From Rhodoplanes serenus (GTDB lineage Bacteria > Pseudomonadota > Alphaproteobacteria > Rhizobiales > Xanthobacteraceae), in contig CAMDFO010000006.1 of the NCBI GenBank assembly GCA_945897515.1, positions 40,843 through 104,842 on the forward strand: 64,000 nt of DNA, in the 5' to 3' direction. The notes under the pieces were generated by a model, which had not been told where the DNA came from, ran no database searches, and saw only the letters and a list, made by a program, of their open reading frames with translations. The position numbers were made by a program, and so were the translations under genes. Of the stretch, positions 20,275 to 29,970 are shown in pieces; the first letter of the stretch is position 1; each line of letters opens with the position of its first letter.

Positions 20275-21528
20275 GTGAAGGTCATCATTGTCGGCGGCGG
20301 GATCGGCGGGCTCACCACAGCCCTGATGCTGCATGCCCGCGGCATCGATTGCGAGGTCTTCGAGCAATCCGAGGCGGTTCGCGAGCTTGGTGTTGGCATC
20401 AACACGCTGCCGCACGCGATCAAGGAATTGTCGCAGCTCGGCCTGCTGGACCGCCTCGACGCGGTCGGGATCCGCACCCATGAGCTGATCTACACCAATC
20501 GCTTCGGCCAGGAGATCTGGCGCGAGCCACGCGGGCTGGACGCCGGCTACGACGTACCGCAGTTCTCCATTCACCGCGGCCGCCTTCAGGCCGTGATCTA
20601 CCAGGCGACACGCGCGCGATTGGGCGAGAGCCGAATCCACACCGGCCACCGGCTTGGCTCGTTCATCCAGGACGATGGCGGCGTCACCGCCTATTTCTTT
20701 GATCGCAACGGCGGGCATCGTCATACCGCGCGCGGCGATGTGCTGATCGGAGCCGATGGCATCCATTCGCATGTTCGCGAAGCGCTCTATCCGAACGAGG
20801 GACCGGCGCGCTGGAACGGCTCGATGCTGTGGCGCGGCGCACTCGACTGGCCGCAATTCCTCACCGGCCGCTCCATGGTGATCGCGGGCGGCATGGCCGC
20901 CAAGCTGGTCTGCTATCCGATCGGCGAGGGCGCTCGGGATGATCGCCCGCTGACCAACTGGGCGGTGCTGGTGAAGGTCGGCGAGGGCGGCGCACCACCG
21001 AACAAGGAAGACTGGTCGCGGGCGGGGCGTTTCGAGGATTTGATCCCGCACGTGCAGCGCTTCCGCATTCCGTACGTCAATGCGCAGGCACTGATCGAAG
21101 CCACGCCGGAGTTCTGGGAATATCCGATGTGCGACCGCGACCCGCTGCCGCGCTGGTCGCACGGCCGGGTCACGCTGCTGGGCGACGCCGCGCACCCGAT
21201 GTATCCGGTCGGCTCCAACGGCGCCTCGCAGGCCATTCTCGATGCGCGCTGTCTCGCGGACTTGCTCAAGACCGCCGATCATCCGGTGCAGGCGCTGTGG
21301 GCCTACGAGCAGGAGCGCCTGCCGCCGACCGCTCAGATCGTGCGGATGAACCGGAGCGGCGGACCGGAGGGCGTGATCGACGCGGTCGAGGCGCGCGCGC
21401 CGGATGGCTTTTCCAACATCGACGACGTGCTGTCGTTCGAGCAGCGCAAGGCGATCGTGCGCGGCTATGCCGGGGCGGCGGGATTTGCGCAGGCGCAGGT
21501 CAACAAGCCGCCTGGCAAGGCGGCGTAA
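20275..21528 (+). CDS. FAD-dependent aromatic-type monooxygenase
   Basis: The 417-residue product resembles group A flavoprotein monooxygenases that hydroxylate aromatic rings with NAD(P)H and O2. Seen: the N-terminal dinucleotide fold VGGGIGGLTTALMLH (residues 5-19), an Arg-rich FAD contact region, the DG-type motif in VLIGADGIHS (about residues 156-165), and the GD motif LLGDAAHPMYPVGSNGASQAI (about 301-321). The start is GTG at 20275, supported by AAGGA 6 bp upstream. The overall pattern, with PVGSNGASQAI, is close to PhzS-like and salicylate-type enzymes; the substrate is not readable. Confidence 0.9.
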   Translation: MKVIIVGGGIGGLTTALMLHARGIDCEVFEQSEAVRELGVGINTLPHAIKELSQLGLLDRLDAVGIRTHELIYTNRFGQEIWREPRGLDAGYDVPQFSIHRGRLQAVIYQATRARLGESRIHTGHRLGSFIQDDGGVTAYFFDRNGGHRHTARGDVLIGADGIHSHVREALYPNEGPARWNGSMLWRGALDWPQFLTGRSMVIAGGMAAKLVCYPIGEGARDDRPLTNWAVLVKVGEGGAPPNKEDWSRAGRFEDLIPHVQRFRIPYVNAQALIEATPEFWEYPMCDRDPLPRWSHGRVTLLGDAAHPMYPVGSNGASQAILDARCLADLLKTADHPVQALWAYEQERLPPTAQIVRMNRSGGPEGVIDAVEARAPDGFSNIDDVLSFEQRKAIVRGYAGAAGFAQAQVNKPPGKAA

Positions 21529-21554
21529 GGCTCGCCTCTCGCAAAACAAACGGC

Positions 21555-21643
21555 GTCATGCCCCGCGAAGGCGGGGCACCCAGTAACCGTGGTTGTTTCG
21601 AGATTCACCGAAGGCTGGATCGCCCGCCTACGCGGGCGATGAC
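21555..21643. repeat. Nested palindromic repeat, class 2, copy D
   Basis: Outer arms are GTCAT (21555-21559) and ATGAC (21639-21643). Inside are the modules GCCCCGC-GAAG-GCGGGGC and CGCCCGC-CTA-GCGGGCG, each followed or preceded by CCAG/CTGG. Compared with copy C at 19177 the two modules are exchanged, so the copies lie in opposite orientation. The element fills the space between two convergent genes. Confidence 0.85.
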
Positions 21644-21668
21644 AGTAGTTATGAGGCAACGACGGTCG

Positions 21669-22124
21669 TCATGCCCCGGGAGGCGGCGGCAGGAACATGA
21701 CCTCGTGCTTGGCCGAGAGCGCCACCACATCGGGCGGGTTCTGCTCCTTCATGGAGTGGATACCCCAGAACAGATCGTAGAGCCGCCGCGTCGGCGCGAC
21801 CCAGAAGAAGCACTTCACCGTCTGGTCGGTCTTGTTGAAGATGCCGTGCGGAATATTCATCGGCAGCTTGATCAGGTCGCCTGCGGTCGCCACGAAATCC
21901 TTGCCGTCGATCACCAGATCGAACCGGCCTTCCAGCATGTAGATGTACTCGTCCTGGGTCGGGTGGATGTGCGGCGGCACGAAGGTGCCCACCGGGAAGG
22001 TGGCGTGCCAGGAGAACGAGTGCTCGTTGAGCGATTTCGGCACATAGGTCTGGCCGAGGATGTTCCAACTGATGCCGTCGAGCCCGGTCCCGGCCTTGGT
22101 GATACCCGCGCTAAGCTGTTGCAT
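21669..22124 (-). CDS. Cupin-domain protein
   Basis: The 151-residue product is a single cupin beta-barrel, probably binding a divalent metal: motif 1 is PPHIHPTQDEYIYMLEGRF (His, His, Glu in the G-x5-HxH-x3,4-E-x6-G pattern) and motif 2 is PMNIPHGIFN. Proteins like this act as small-molecule dioxygenases, isomerases or regulators. The ATG at 22124 follows GGGGGAG; the open frame further upstream is not needed. The 3' end, including the stop codon, reads GTCATGCCCCGGGAGG on the plus strand, which looks like the remnant of a class 2 repeat module and may have altered the C-terminus (LPPPPGA). Confidence 0.8.
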   Translation of the reverse strand: MQQLSAGITKAGTGLDGISWNILGQTYVPKSLNEHSFSWHATFPVGTFVPPHIHPTQDEYIYMLEGRFDLVIDGKDFVATAGDLIKLPMNIPHGIFNKTDQTVKCFFWVAPTRRLYDLFWGIHSMKEQNPPDVVALSAKHEVMFLPPPPGA

Positions 22125-22349
22125 CGAACACGCTCCCCCATCCTCTGCCGATCGCAGGGCATTCAACCATGTCTGCAATGGCTTCGAAACGATCCCGAAC
22201 GGCACATTCCGCCCCTTTTGGCGACAGCGTAAACGCCGTCCCCGGTGTTGCGCTACCGGAAACAGACGTTGGGTGGCCGCAATGCCTGCATTAAGCCTAA
22301 GTCAGGAGCCATCTGTGCCGGTGACTGCGTTGTGCTAAAAAGTGATTCC

Positions 22350-22769
22350 ATGACCTTCGGACGGCAAATCGTGTACATCCTGGGCTTGGCTGCCGCTCTG
22401 GCCGCCTTTGCATTTGCGCCCTCGGCTGCGCAGGCGCACGCCGGTCATGTGCATTCCGGGCACGCCGCGGTTGCGACCGATACCGCTGCCCAAAAGACCG
22501 CTGCGCCGGTCGAGCATGCCGGCGAAGCGGCCGCCGTACAGGAGCTGATATCCGCTCCGGCTCCCGGCAGCACCGCAGACGATACGACATGCGCCGATCG
22601 CGGCTGCTCCGCCAACGGACACGGCACGGGATGCTGTGGTTTCGTCGTTCCCGGCCTGACCATGACGATCCCACCGGCGCTGAGCGCGTCGCTTCCGCTT
22701 CGCGATACGATGCCACATTCCAGCCTCGCACCCGAGGCGTTGCGAAAACCTCCCAGATCCTTCGGCTGA
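22350..22769 (+). CDS. Small secreted His/Cys-rich protein, probably metal-related
   Basis: The 139-residue product begins with a signal peptide ending near AAQAHA (residue 31), directly followed by a His-rich stretch HAGHVHSGH. Four cysteines (C81, C86, C95, C96) cluster with two further histidines, a likely periplasmic metal-binding patch. The tail ends LRKPPRSFG, like the Arg-Pro-rich ends seen in small proteins of copper and zinc resistance clusters (CopL or DUF2946 type), a resemblance I infer from memory. It is 76 bp upstream of the RND adaptor gene on the same strand and is probably the first gene of the efflux operon. Confidence 0.75.
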   Translation: MTFGRQIVYILGLAAALAAFAFAPSAAQAHAGHVHSGHAAVATDTAAQKTAAPVEHAGEAAAVQELISAPAPGSTADDTTCADRGCSANGHGTGCCGFVVPGLTMTIPPALSASLPLRDTMPHSSLAPEALRKPPRSFG

Positions 22770-22845
22770 ACTGCTGTCCGCGTTGTGACACCGCACAGAG
22801 TTGCGCGTCACAGCGAGCCCGTTCAATCGCGAAGGACTTTTTTCA

Positions 22846-24516
22846 ATGCACGTCCGATCTGCTTCCGCTCTTGCGGCAGTTCTGCTTGTCGTTCTGGGCA
22901 CCGGCGTGGGCTTCGGCCATGAAGGCCATGATCATGGACCGCAAGCGGCGCTCGCGCCCGCCAACATGGCGCCGCGAGGCGAAGCCTCGTCGCCGGATTT
23001 CGAGCTGGTTGCGGTCGCCCGGGGTGCGGAGCTTCTGATCTACCTGGACCGGTTCGCGACCAACGAACCGATCGAAGGCGCGATCGTTGAGGTCGAAACC
23101 CCGGCCGGATCGCAGAGTGCGACGCCGGATGGCGCGGTCTACCGCCTGAAGGCACCCTGGCTCGACAAGCCGGGACACATCGACCTGATCGTTACGGTGA
23201 CCGCCGGCGGCAGTGTCGATGTCCTGCCGCTCAGTCTCGACATCCCGGAGCAGGCTGCGGCCACGCCGGAGCCGCGCTCCTGGCAGTTCGCAGGCTGGCA
23301 GGTTCCGCCATCTCTTCGCGCATTGGTCCAGCCTGCGATCCTGGCGGCCGCTGCCGTTGGATTTGCGTTGGGCATTGTATTGATGGCGTTTGGACGTCGC
23401 AGGCGACCCATTGTCGTAGCACTGTTGCTGGGTTGGGCATTGGCGATGCCCGCAGTGGACGCCATCGCGCACGATGGGCATTCCCACGACGCCACCGCCG
23501 CGCCCGCGAACGGCGGCGGCGAACGCGCAGTCCGGCAAAACGACGGCGCGGTCTTCGTACCAAAGCCCATCCAGCGCATCTTCGGGCTCCGCACGGCATC
23601 GGTCGAGAACGGCAGCTACCCGCGCACCGTGGAACTGCCCGGCCGGATCATTCCCGACCCGAACGCCAGCGGCTACGTCCAACCCGCAGTCGGCGGACGG
23701 CTGTCGGCGCCGGCTGGCGGCTTCCCCCGCATGGGGACGCCGGTGCGCCAGGGCGACGTGCTGGCCTATGTCACGGCGCCGCTTCAGGCGATCGATATTT
23801 CCGACATGCGGCAGCGCCAGGGCGAACTCGATCAGCAGATCGCGATCACCGAACGCAGACTAGCGCGCTATGAGCAGCTTGCACCGAGCGGTGCGGTCGC
23901 GCGCTTTCAACTCGAAGAGACCAAGCTGGAACTGGACGGCCTGCGGGACAGGCGCGCGTCCCTCGACCGAGCGCGGCGCGAGCCCGAAGCGCTGGTGGCG
24001 CCGGTCGGCGGCGTGATCGCCGACGGCACGCCGATCGCGGGCCAGATCGCCCAGTCCAACGCCGTCGTCTTTCACATCGTCGATCCAGCCAGGCTATGGG
24101 TCGAAGCCTTGAGCTTCGAAGCCATGACCGGCGTCCGCAACGCTTCCGTTGTCACGGCGAACGGCCGGCCGCTTTCGCTGGTTTTCCGCGGTTCGGGACT
24201 GACCGACCGCAATCAATCCATCCCGGTCCATTTTGCGATCGAAGGCGACGCGAACGGCTTGCGCGCCGGACAGTTCGTCACCGTGTTCGTGCAAACCGAT
24301 GACCACAAACGCGGTCTCGCACTGCCGCGCAGCGCGCTGGTGCGCAGCGCCGGAGGCCAGGACATCGTCTACGAGCACGTCGGCGCGGAACGGTTCGAGC
24401 CACGGCCGGTTCGTGCCGAGCCCCTGGATGGTGAGCGGGTGCTGATCGCGGCCGGCCTCGAACCCGGCAAGCGGATCGTCGTGCAGGGCGCCGAACTGCT
24501 CGATCACGTGCGCTGA
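22846..24516 (+). CDS. RND efflux periplasmic adaptor (HlyD/CusB type) with extra N-terminal membrane module
   Basis: The C-terminal ~340 residues are a membrane-fusion protein for a heavy-metal RND pump: barrel-sandwich hybrid starting near [22 protein letters not shown], a helical hairpin ([19 protein letters not shown]), and beta-barrel and membrane-proximal domains. In front of this are a signal peptide, a HEGHDH motif (residues 25-30), a ~115-residue beta-type domain, two hydrophobic segments (about 163-182 and 188-206) separated by RRRR, then a second His motif HDGHSH (209-214). The second segment looks like an internal signal peptide, so the gene resembles a fusion of a small periplasmic metal-binding protein with a complete adaptor. 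AAGGA precedes the ATG at 22846. It is followed after 13 bp by the pump gene. Confidence 0.9.
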   Translation: MHVRSASALAAVLLVVLGTGVGFGHEGHDHGPQAALAPANMAPRGEASSPDFELVAVARGAELLIYLDRFATNEPIEGAIVEVETPAGSQSATPDGAVYRLKAPWLDKPGHIDLIVTVTAGGSVDVLPLSLDIPEQAAATPEPRSWQFAGWQVPPSLRALVQPAILAAAAVGFALGIVLMAFGRRRRPIVVALLLGWALAMPAVDAIAHDGHSHDATAAPANGGGERAVRQNDGAVFVPKPIQRIFGLRTASVENGSYPRTVELPGRIIPDPNASGYVQPAVGGRLSAPAGGFPRMGTPVRQGDVLAYVTAPLQAIDISDMRQRQGELDQQIAITERRLARYEQLAPSGAVARFQLEETKLELDGLRDRRASLDRARREPEALVAPVGGVIADGTPIAGQIAQSNAVVFHIVDPARLWVEALSFEAMTGVRNASVVTANGRPLSLVFRGSGLTDRNQSIPVHFAIEGDANGLRAGQFVTVFVQTDDHKRGLALPRSALVRSAGGQDIVYEHVGAERFEPRPVRAEPLDGERVLIAAGLEPGKRIVVQGAELLDHVR

Positions 24517-24529
24517 CCGGGAGGCGAAC

Positions 24530-27500
24530 ATGTTCACATTTCTCGTCACCCAGTCGCTGCGCAATCGCCTGCTGATCCTGGCGCTCAGCGTCGTGCTGGT
24601 GCTGTTCGGCGCGTTCAGCATCACGCGTCTGCCGGTCGACGTGCTCCCGGACCTGAACCGGGCCACCGTCACCATCATGACTGAAGCCGAAGGGCTCGCG
24701 CCTCCGGAGGTCGAGCTTCTGGTCAGCTTTCCGATCGAAACCCAGATGAACGGCGTGCCGGGTGTGACCCGCGTGCGCTCGGTCTCGGGGATCGGGCTCT
24801 CCGTGGTCTATGTCGAATTCGACTGGGGCACCGACATCTACCGCAACCGGCAGCTCGTCAGCGAGCGTCTGGGCCAGGTCCGCAATCAACTGCCGCCCAA
24901 TGTCGAGCCGCACATGGGGCCGATCAGCTCGATCATGGGTCAGATCCTCATGGTGGCGATGACCAGCGATCGCGCCACGCCGATGGAACTGCGAGAGGTG
25001 GCGGACTTCACCATCCGTCCGCGGCTGCTGAGCATTCACGGCGTGGCGCAGGTCATCCCATTGGGCGGCGAGGTCCGGCAGTATCGCGTCGCCCCGCAAC
25101 CCTCGGCCCTGCGCGCACTGGGCGTCTCCTACGATCAGGTCGAGAAGGCGCTGGCGCAGTTTGGCGGCAACGCCGGCGGCGGCTTCACCGACGTGAATTC
25201 CCGCGAATATCTGATCCGCAACATCGGCCGCACCATCAGCATCGACGATCTGCGCAATATCGTGGTCGCCAAAGTAAATGACCGGCCGGTCCATCTGCGT
25301 CAGGTCGCCGCCGTGGAGTTCGCGGCCAAGGTCAAGCGCGGAGACGCGGGCTATATGGGCAAGCCAGCGGTCCTGGTGTCGGTCGAGAAGCAGCCCAACG
25401 TCGATACCGTCGCGCTGACCAAGAAAGTCGAAGAGGCTCTCGCCGAATTGGGGCCCAGCCTGCCGCTCGGCATCAAGGCGGACCAGGTGGTGTTCCGGCA
25501 GGCCAATTTCATCGAGGCGTCGATCGGCAACCTGCAGACCGTGCTGATCGAGGCCGCGGTTGTGGTCGCCGTCGTGCTGTTCGCGTTCCTGCTGAACTGG
25601 CGGACGACTGCGATCTCGTTGACCGCCATTCCGGTCTCGATCCTCGCCACCGCCGCGATTTTCTATTTCGCGGGGCTGTCGATCAACACCATGACGCTCG
25701 GCGGGATTGCCATCGCGATCGGAGCGTTGGTCGACGATGCGGTGGTCGACGTCGAGAATATCTTCCGCCGCCTGCGCGAGAACCGCGCGGCCGGCAATCC
25801 GCGTTCGACGTTCGACGTGGTGGTTTCGGCCTCGCAAGAGGTCCGCTCCGGCATCCTCTATGCCACCGCGATCATCGTTCTGGTGTTCATACCGCTGTTC
25901 GCGCTGTCCGGGATCGAAGGCCGGTTGTTTGCGCCTTTGGGCCAGGCCTACATCGTGTCGATCCTGGTCAGCCTGGTGGTCTCGATCACGCTGACGCCGG
26001 TGATGGCCTACTACATGTTGCCGGGCCTCAAGCGATTGAACGAGCGCGAGAGCGGGCTGGTCCGCATCCTCAAACGGCTGTACGGCGCAGCACTCGGCAG
26101 CGCTTTCGCCCATGGCCGGGCGTTGATGGCATTGACCGCGATCGCCGTCATGATTGCGGGGACGGGCGCGTTCTTGCTGCCGCGCGCATTTCTGCCGCCG
26201 TTCAACGAGGGCACGCTGAACATCGGCTTGATGTTCAATCCGGGCGTGTCGCTGGCCGAATCCGCCCGCGTCGGTCAGATCGCGGAGCGGCTCCTTATCA
26301 AGGTGCCGGAGGTCAAGTCGGTCGGCCGGCGCACCGGCCGCGCCGAACTCGACGAGCACGCCGAGGGCATCCATACCAACGAGTTCGAAGTCGACCTGAA
26401 GACCACGGGCCGCTCCAAGAACGATATCGTCGCCGACATTCGTTCCCGGCTTGCGGTGCTGCCGCTGTCGATCAACGTCGGCCAGCCGATCTCGCACCGG
26501 CTCGACCATATGCTGTCCGGCATCCGCGCCGACATCGCGCTGAAGATTTTCGGCGATGACCTGGACGCGATGCGCAACGCCGCGGAAGACATCAGGCAGC
26601 GGCTTGCGCGCATCCCCGGTCTCGCCGATCTCCAGGTCGAGAAGCAGGTCCGCATCCCGCAGCTCGAAATCCGCGTCGACTACGGCCGCGCGGCGCTCTA
26701 CGGCGTGCCGCCTGCGGCCGTGGTGGACCAGCTCAGCCGGCTCGCCAGCGGGCGGGTGGTCTCGCGCGTGGTCGATGGCTATCGGCGCTTCGATGTGGTG
26801 ATGCGGCTGCCGGACTCGCTCCGCACGCCGCAGCGGCTCGGCGACCTGCTGATCGAAACGCCGTCCGGCTGGATTCCGGCGCGGCAGATCGCCGACATCA
26901 AGGAAACCGACGGGCCGAACCAGATTCTGCGCGAGAACGGCCGGAGGCGTCTGGTGGTGCAGGCCAATATCGCGGGCGGCGCCGACGCCGGTTCGATTGT
27001 CGAGACGATCCGTGGCGAGCTGCGTACGGTCAAGCTGCCCGAGGGTTCGTTCACCAGTCTCGAAGGGACGTTCCAGGCGCAGGAGCAGGCGAGCCGCACC
27101 ATCGGGATGCTTTCCATCGTCTCACTGCTATTGATCTTCTCCATTCTCTACAGCCGCTACCGCTCCGGCGTGCTGGCGCTGATCATCATGGGCAGCCTGC
27201 CGCTGGCCTTGATCGGATCGGTCGCGGCGCTGTGGCTGGCGGGCCAACCGCTGTCGGTCGCAAGCATGGTCGGCTTCATCACGCTCACCGGAATCGCCGC
27301 CCGCAACGGCATCCTGAAGGTGAGCCACACCATCAACCTCGCGCTGCACGAAGGCATGCCGTGGGGCCGCGAATTGGTGGCGCGGGGCAGCCTGGAACGG
27401 CTGACGCCGGTTCTGATGACTGCGCTGTCCGCAGGCGTGGCCCTGGTGCCGCTGATGATCGACGCCACGACGCCCGGCAAGGAAATCCTGCATCCGGTCG

Positions 27501-27667
27501 CCGTAACCATCTTCGGCGGACTGATCAGCGCGACGCTGCTGGATGCGTTCCTCACGCCGGTGCTGCTGCTGGCGTTCGGCCGCAACGCGGTCGAGCGCCT
27601 GCGATCCGCCGCTCGAAACGAACCCGCCGCACCGGATGCGACGGCGTCCGCCGCTCAATCCTATTGA
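24530..27667 (+). CDS. Heavy-metal efflux RND transporter, inner-membrane pump (CusA/CzcA family)
   Basis: This proton-driven exporter moves metal ions through the adaptor to an outer-membrane channel. The 1045-residue length and two repeated halves of TM helix plus periplasmic porter domains fit the HME-RND family. In TM4 the motif is [15 protein letters not shown] (about residues 394-408); it lacks the first Asp of the CzcA pattern DFG..VDGAVV.VEN, like CusA, but has two extra acidic residues. The metal cannot be assigned safely from this. No outer-membrane channel gene (CusC/TolC type) lies nearby. The downstream 122-codon gene is 22 bp away. Confidence 0.93.
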   Translation: MFTFLVTQSLRNRLLILALSVVLVLFGAFSITRLPVDVLPDLNRATVTIMTEAEGLAPPEVELLVSFPIETQMNGVPGVTRVRSVSGIGLSVVYVEFDWGTDIYRNRQLVSERLGQVRNQLPPNVEPHMGPISSIMGQILMVAMTSDRATPMELREVADFTIRPRLLSIHGVAQVIPLGGEVRQYRVAPQPSALRALGVSYDQVEKALAQFGGNAGGGFTDVNSREYLIRNIGRTISIDDLRNIVVAKVNDRPVHLRQVAAVEFAAKVKRGDAGYMGKPAVLVSVEKQPNVDTVALTKKVEEALAELGPSLPLGIKADQVVFRQANFIEASIGNLQTVLIEAAVVVAVVLFAFLLNWRTTAISLTAIPVSILATAAIFYFAGLSINTMTLGGIAIAIGALVDDAVVDVENIFRRLRENRAAGNPRSTFDVVVSASQEVRSGILYATAIIVLVFIPLFALSGIEGRLFAPLGQAYIVSILVSLVVSITLTPVMAYYMLPGLKRLNERESGLVRILKRLYGAALGSAFAHGRALMALTAIAVMIAGTGAFLLPRAFLPPFNEGTLNIGLMFNPGVSLAESARVGQIAERLLIKVPEVKSVGRRTGRAELDEHAEGIHTNEFEVDLKTTGRSKNDIVADIRSRLAVLPLSINVGQPISHRLDHMLSGIRADIALKIFGDDLDAMRNAAEDIRQRLARIPGLADLQVEKQVRIPQLEIRVDYGRAALYGVPPAAVVDQLSRLASGRVVSRVVDGYRRFDVVMRLPDSLRTPQRLGDLLIETPSGWIPARQIADIKETDGPNQILRENGRRRLVVQANIAGGADAGSIVETIRGELRTVKLPEGSFTSLEGTFQAQEQASRTIGMLSIVSLLLIFSILYSRYRSGVLALIIMGSLPLALIGSVAALWLAGQPLSVASMVGFITLTGIAARNGILKVSHTINLALHEGMPWGRELVARGSLERLTPVLMTALSAGVALVPLMIDATTPGKEILHPVAVTIFGGLISATLLDAFLTPVLLLAFGRNAVERLRSAARNEPAAPDATASAAQSY

Positions 27668-27689
27668 ACCCATCGCAAGGAGAACGATC

Positions 27690-28058
27690 GTGACTTCGAG
27701 AATCCTGGCCGCCCTGATGATCGGCCTTTTCGTGACAATTCCGGCCACAGCGCACGACATCAAAACCCAACATGGCGGGCGGGCGGTCGAAGCTGGCGAG
27801 TATCACGTCGAAATGGTCGCCAAGGGCGGCACGATCGATGTCTTCTTGGCCGACCACAATAACAAGGCGATCCCTGCGTCCGGCCACAAGGGCGTGGCGA
27901 TCCTGGTCATCGACGGCAAAAGCCAGCGGATCGTGCTGGAACCGGCCGGCGCTGCGCGGCTGTCCGGAAAAGCGGCTGGCGCGCTGCCGGCCTCGCCCAA
28001 GGGCGTGGTGCAGATCACCCCGCCAGGCGGCAAGGCGGTCCAGGCGCGGTTCAACTGA
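27690..28058 (+). CDS. Small periplasmic protein downstream of the metal RND pump
   Basis: The 122-residue product has a signal peptide (core ILAALMIGLFVTI, cleavage after ATA, about residue 20). Its mature part is a beta-rich domain beginning HDIKTQHGG and including GEYHVEMVAKGGTIDVFLADHNNKAIP. The start is GTG at 27690, well supported by AAGGAGA 6 bp upstream. It probably belongs to the efflux operon as the last gene and may bind or pass metal (N-terminal H of the mature protein, further His). I do not recognise a named family. Confidence 0.75.
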   Translation: MTSRILAALMIGLFVTIPATAHDIKTQHGGRAVEAGEYHVEMVAKGGTIDVFLADHNNKAIPASGHKGVAILVIDGKSQRIVLEPAGAARLSGKAAGALPASPKGVVQITPPGGKAVQARFN

Positions 28059-28228
28059 GGCGATCGGCCGGCGGTCTGGAAGGTCGAAATTACGCCTGAA
28101 ACGGGTCGTGGAGAGGCCGGGAAGCCATTGGCTTCCTGGCTTGCCACCCTTTGTGCGCTGCGCTAAGCCTCAACCCACTGTCTTTGGAACGTTTCCGAAC
28201 TCGGCTGGGGCGATTTCGTGAGGGCTTA

Positions 28229-28248
28229 CGGCACCTTGAGGGGTGCCG
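28229..28248. repeat. Perfect hairpin upstream of nuoA
   Basis: CGGCACC, six bases, GGTGCCG form a perfect 7-bp inverted repeat about 70 bp before the nuoA start. No T-tract follows, so it is more likely an operator or a leader RNA hairpin than a terminator. The rest of the 259-bp gap between the metal cluster and nuoA shows no gene; the nuo promoter must lie here, but I cannot place it. Confidence 0.5.
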
Positions 28249-28317
28249 GCGGGGGTCCAGGACGGTGATTTGGCTGGGGACGACCCAGCGCGGATGGACA
28301 GACGCCAAGGACGTGGG

Positions 28318-28683
28318 ATGAGCGCGCTTTTGCAGGATTATCTGCCGCTCGTGGTTTTCATCGGGGTGGCGCTCAGCCTCGGCTCGGCCTTGCTGGTGGC
28401 CCCGTTCATCGTCGCCTACAAGTCGCCCGATCCCGAGAAGCTGTCGGCCTACGAATGCGGCTTCAACGCCTTCGATGACGCGCGCATGAAGTTCGACGTG
28501 CGATTCTATCTCGTCGCCATCCTGTTCATCATCTTCGACCTCGAAGTCGCCTTCTTGTTTCCCTGGGCCGTCGTATTCGGCGACCTCGGCGCCTACGGAT
28601 TCTGGTCGATGATGGTTTTCCTTGCCGTGCTAACCATCGGCTTTATCTATGAGTGGAAGAAGGGGGCGCTCGAATGGAATTGA
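28318..28683 (+). CDS. nuoA: NADH-quinone oxidoreductase subunit A
   Basis: NuoA is a three-helix membrane subunit of complex I, lying at the junction of the quinone site and the membrane arm. The 121-residue product shows the three hydrophobic segments and the conserved loop [20 protein letters not shown] (about residues 46-65), with the Cys known to move between states in complex I. The ATG at 28318 gives the normal start; the open frame upstream is not used. It opens a 14-gene nuo operon that runs to 42.9 kb. Confidence 0.97.
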   Translation: MSALLQDYLPLVVFIGVALSLGSALLVAPFIVAYKSPDPEKLSAYECGFNAFDDARMKFDVRFYLVAILFIIFDLEVAFLFPWAVVFGDLGAYGFWSMMVFLAVLTIGFIYEWKKGALEWN

Positions 28684-28705
28684 GCGAACCAAGGCTGATC
28701 GGGAC

Positions 28706-29269
28706 ATGAGCACGCTCGTCGCACCTCCTGCCAGGGGCATTCTCGATCCGCGCACCGGCAAGCCCGTGGGTGCGGACGACCAGTTCTATGTCGGGCTGAA
28801 CAACGAACTCGCCGACAAGGGTTTCCTGATCACCGCGACCGAGGACCTGATCGTCTGGGCGCGCACCGGCTCGCTGATGTGGATGACGTTCGGGCTGGCC
28901 TGCTGCGCGGTCGAGATGATGCAGATGTCGATGCCGCGCTACGACGCGGAGCGCTTCGGGTTTGCGCCGCGCGCGTCGCCACGGCAGTCCGACGTGATGA
29001 TCGTCGCCGGCACGTTGACCAACAAGATGGCGCCCGCGCTGCGCAAGGTCTACGACCAGATGCCGGAGCCGCGCTACGTCATCTCGATGGGCTCATGCGC
29101 CAACGGCGGCGGCTACTACCACTATTCCTATTCGGTGGTGCGCGGCTGCGACCGCATCGTGCCGGTCGACATCTACGTGCCGGGCTGCCCGCCGACCGCG
29201 GAGGCTCTGCTTTACGGCGTCCTGCTGCTGCAGAAGAAAATCCGCCGCACCGGAACGATCGAGCGCTGA
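28706..29269 (+). CDS. nuoB: NADH-quinone oxidoreductase subunit B
   Basis: NuoB carries the N2 iron-sulfur cluster that passes electrons to quinone. The 187-residue product has the cluster cysteines in LACCAVEMM (tandem Cys), MGSCANGG and [11 protein letters not shown]. The segment [21 protein letters not shown] (about residues 75-95) is the conserved region next to the quinone cavity. The start ATG 28706 lies 22 bp after the nuoA stop. Confidence 0.98.
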   Translation: MSTLVAPPARGILDPRTGKPVGADDQFYVGLNNELADKGFLITATEDLIVWARTGSLMWMTFGLACCAVEMMQMSMPRYDAERFGFAPRASPRQSDVMIVAGTLTNKMAPALRKVYDQMPEPRYVISMGSCANGGGYYHYSYSVVRGCDRIVPVDIYVPGCPPTAEALLYGVLLLQKKIRRTGTIER

Positions 29270-29275
29270 GAGCCG

Positions 29276-29893
29276 ATGGACGAGTCGCTGGAAAAACTCG
29301 GAGAGACCATCGCGGGCGCGCTTGCCGGCGCGGTGATCGGTCATTGGGTCAAGAACGGCGAGCTCACCATCGAGGCTGCGCGCAGCGACATCGTCAAGGT
29401 TGTGACGTTCCTGCGCGACGACGAGCGCTGCCAGTTCGTGAGCTTCATCGACGTCACCGCCGTCGACTGGCCGGCCCGCGAATGGCGCTTCGATGTGGTC
29501 TATCATTTCCTTTCGCCCAAGCTGAACCGGCGCGTGCGCGTCAAGATCGAGACCGGCGAGGACACGCCTGTCGCTTCGATCATCGGCGTGTTCCCAGGCG
29601 CCGACTGGTTCGAACGCGAGGTCTACGACCTCTACGGCGTGCTGTTCACCGGCCACCCCGACATGCGCCGCATCCTCACCGACTACGGCTTCGAGGGCCA
29701 TCCGCTGCGCAAGGATTTCCCGCTCACCGGCTTCGTCGAGGTGCGTTACGACGACCAGGTCAAGCGCGTGGTCTACGACAAGGTCCGGCTCGCGCAGGAA
29801 TTCCGCAATTTCGATTTTCTCTCGCCATGGGAGGGCACCGACTACGTCCTGCCCGGCGATGAGAAGGCCAAAGACACCAAGGCTGGGTCTTGA
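29276..29893 (+). CDS. nuoC: NADH-quinone oxidoreductase subunit C
   Basis: NuoC (30 kDa subunit family) is a peripheral-arm subunit that contacts NuoD and NuoB. The 205-residue product carries the family signature ERE(V/I)[34 protein letters not shown] (about residues 118-153). It is separate from nuoD here, unlike the nuoCD fusion of enterobacteria. It starts 6 bp after nuoB. A 120-bp gap with a palindrome separates it from nuoD. Confidence 0.97.
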   Translation: MDESLEKLGETIAGALAGAVIGHWVKNGELTIEAARSDIVKVVTFLRDDERCQFVSFIDVTAVDWPAREWRFDVVYHFLSPKLNRRVRVKIETGEDTPVASIIGVFPGADWFEREVYDLYGVLFTGHPDMRRILTDYGFEGHPLRKDFPLTGFVEVRYDDQVKRVVYDKVRLAQEFRNFDFLSPWEGTDYVLPGDEKAKDTKAGS

Positions 29894-29942
29894 GATGAAG
29901 ACCTTGATATTGATCCGGACGGAAGCAGCGAACTCCGCTCTG

Positions 29943-29970
29943 CTCCCTCCCCCACAAGGGGGGAGGGGAC
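29943..29970. repeat. Hairpin repeat between nuoC and nuoD
   Basis: CCCTCCCCC (29945-29953), the loop ACAA, and GGGGGAGGG form a near-perfect G/C hairpin. This CTCCCTCCCC-CACAAG-GGGGAGGG sequence resembles a dispersed palindrome common between genes in Bradyrhizobium-type genomes. It lies inside the nuo operon and could form a stable mRNA structure just before the nuoD ribosome binding site. Confidence 0.7.

Noticed and set aside
24278..26509. 743-codon minus-strand ORF opposite the RND pump
   Set aside because: Antisense shadow in high-GC DNA (Arg/Asp/Gln-rich, no hydrophobic core); the RND gene covers the region.
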